In this document: positions 5,632 to 6,742 of the stretch, piece after piece
Layout: each line of letters begins with the position of its first letter
How positions within the stretch are numbered: position 1 is the stretch's first letter
Origin: Treponema sp.
GTDB lineage: Bacteria; Spirochaetota; Spirochaetia; Treponematales; Treponemataceae
Assembly (NCBI GenBank): GCA_016282455.1
Contig: JAEEKM010000083.1
Coordinates: forward strand, 1-6,742
Direction: 5' to 3'
Length of the DNA stretch: 6,742 nucleotides
Made by a program: the position numbers and the translations under genes
The notes under the pieces: generated by a model
Told to the model about the DNA's origin: nothing
What the model saw: the letters and a program-made list of their open reading frames with translations, nothing else
The model's database searches: none

Positions 5632-6742
5632 ATGAGTGAAGAAAATACACAGCTTCCTGCAGAAGCCCAGTTACCAAATAAGCTTACAATCATTCCGATT
5701 GGCGGCCGTCCCATTTTTCCGGGAATTTTTACACCACTTATGGTGAACAACAACGAAGATGCAAAGGCAATAGAAAAAGCCTATTCCGAAGAAGGATACA
5801 TTGGTATTGTCATGCTCAAGGCAGACGAAGAAAAGCCTACCATGCTTGACCTTTACAGCGTTGGAACCGTTGCAAGAATCATCAAGAAAATCAATCTTCC
5901 TGACGGCGGAGTGAACGTTTTTGTTTCTACCCAGCAGCGTTTTAAAATCCGCAAAATAATCAGTAAGGAAAATCCCATGGTTGCGGCTGTGGAATACCTT
6001 GATGATATTGATGCAGATACTTTTGAAGTAAAAGCCTACACCCGTGCCCTTATCAGCGAGATGAAGGAAGTGAGTGAAGGAAACCCCATGTTCAGCGAAG
6101 AAATGCGCCTTAACATGGTGAACATTGACCAGCCGGGTAAAATTGCAGACTTTATTGCTTCCATCCTGAATATTGAAAAAGAGGAACAGCAGAAGGTTCT
6201 TGAAACCCTTAATGTGCGCACCCGAATGGAAATGGTTCTGGGCTACATTAAAAAGGAACAGGAAATTCTTCGTGTTCAGAAAAAAATTCAGAATGAGCTG
6301 AATGAAAAGGTTGAAAAAAATCAGCGCGACTACTTCCTGCGTGAAGAAATGAAGGCTATTCAGGAAGAACTTGGCATTGCAGGTGATTCTAAAACCAGCG
6401 ACTACCAGAAGTTTAAGGCTAAGATTGAGTCTTTTGCTTTTACCGGCGAAGTTAAGGAAACTGTGGAAAGTGAACTGGAAAAGTTCCAGCTGCTTGACCC
6501 CCATGACCCTGAATACAACCAGAGCAGAAATTACCTTGACATTGTATGCTCCCTTCCCTGGAATGATACTCCTCTTGAAGCCTATGACCTTAGTGCCGCA
6601 GAGGCTACTCTTGAAAAAGACCATTATGGACTTGAAGACGTAAAAAAACGCATCCTTGAGTATCTTTCCGTGCGTAAACTTAAGGGAGATGGAAAGGGCA
6701 GTGTGCTTATTCTTGTGGGACCGCCTGGAGTTGGAAAAACCA
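5632..6742 (+). CDS. lon: ATP-dependent Lon protease, 3' truncated by window edge
   Basis: The frame is open from ATG 5632 to the window end, giving 370 codons plus one base with no stop. It begins MSEENTQLPAEAQLPNKLTI. The N-terminal substrate-binding (LAN, PUA-like) domain covers about residues 18-205 (IIPIGGRPIFPG, then VFVSTQQRFKI). A charged coiled-coil linker follows (about 195-255), including the family-typical NQRDYFLREEMKAIQEELG. Next comes the lead-in to the AAA+ module (YLDIVCSLPWN, W310; HYGLEDVKKRILEYL). The window ends just after Walker A, GPPGVGKT at 363-370, close to its position in E. coli Lon. The rest of the ATPase and the Ser-Lys protease domain lie outside. Lon degrades misfolded and regulatory proteins in the cytoplasm. 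No good Shine-Dalgarno precedes the ATG. A weak promoter (TTTCAC 5596-5601, TATATT 5620-5625) may overlap the preceding terminator. Confidence 0.96.
   Translation, partial: MSEENTQLPAEAQLPNKLTIIPIGGRPIFPGIFTPLMVNNNEDAKAIEKAYSEEGYIGIVMLKADEEKPTMLDLYSVGTVARIIKKINLPDGGVNVFVSTQQRFKIRKIISKENPMVAAVEYLDDIDADTFEVKAYTRALISEMKEVSEGNPMFSEEMRLNMVNIDQPGKIADFIASILNIEKEEQQKVLETLNVRTRMEMVLGYIKKEQEILRVQKKIQNELNEKVEKNQRDYFLREEMKAIQEELGIAGDSKTSDYQKFKAKIESFAFTGEVKETVESELEKFQLLDPHDPEYNQSRNYLDIVCSLPWNDTPLEAYDLSAAEATLEKDHYGLEDVKKRILEYLSVRKLKGDGKGSVLILVGPPGVGKT

Noticed and set aside
5671..6624. Long open frame on the minus strand opposite lon
   Set aside because: It is a shadow of the clearly recognisable Lon frame, and its translation matches no family I know.
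1..6742. CRISPR array, tRNA or rRNA genes, transposase or prophage genes
   Set aside because: No spaced direct repeats, cloverleaf, rRNA-like sequence or mobile-element genes were seen on reading both strands.

Overview
The window looks like a chromosomal segment of a host-associated spirochete, most likely a gut or rumen Treponema. This is inferred from moderately low GC with T-rich coding strands, a spirochete-style lipoprotein signal peptide, a LysM-M23 envelope hydrolase and a bacterial Lon. A dyad of the 'GGTCATTTCGA...TGTCGAAA...TGACC' kind, which I recall from Treponema intergenic DNA, fits too. No search was run, so the genus is provisional. All genes found are on the + strand.

Bases 1-3902 hold two tandem paralogous exported proteins. 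The first enters already open at base 1 and lacks about 67 N-terminal residues, including its signal peptide. The second is complete at 638 aa, with a clear lipobox (LISC, Cys22). Both share an N-terminal alpha/beta-like region, an acidic linker and a cysteine-bearing C-terminal beta-rich part. In the second protein that part contains a striking glycine-rich hairpin of alternating polar and apolar residues (381-411), followed by IPDI and a W-K-F motif. I read this as a leukocidin/hemolysin-like beta-pore-forming stem. The first protein keeps the framework but has lost the apolar face of the second stem strand. A degenerate palindromic repeat and a strong-looking promoter separate the two genes.

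Bases 3903-4264 hold a hairpin after the lipoprotein gene, a dyad and -10-like box, a small 55-aa 2[4Fe-4S] ferredoxin gene and a good intrinsic terminator. Bases 4265-5577 are a two-gene operon: a four-helix membrane protein overlaps by 4 nt (GTGA) a LysM-M23 peptidase with a complete zinc site. An AT-rich hairpin terminator follows. From 5632 to the end runs the start of lon, cut by the window exactly after its Walker A motif.

The tandem leukocidin-like lipoproteins are the part most worth following. They could be a two-component pore former, a toxin with an inactive partner, or a diversified surface lipoprotein pair. The rest (ferredoxin, envelope hydrolase, Lon) is ordinary housekeeping content.
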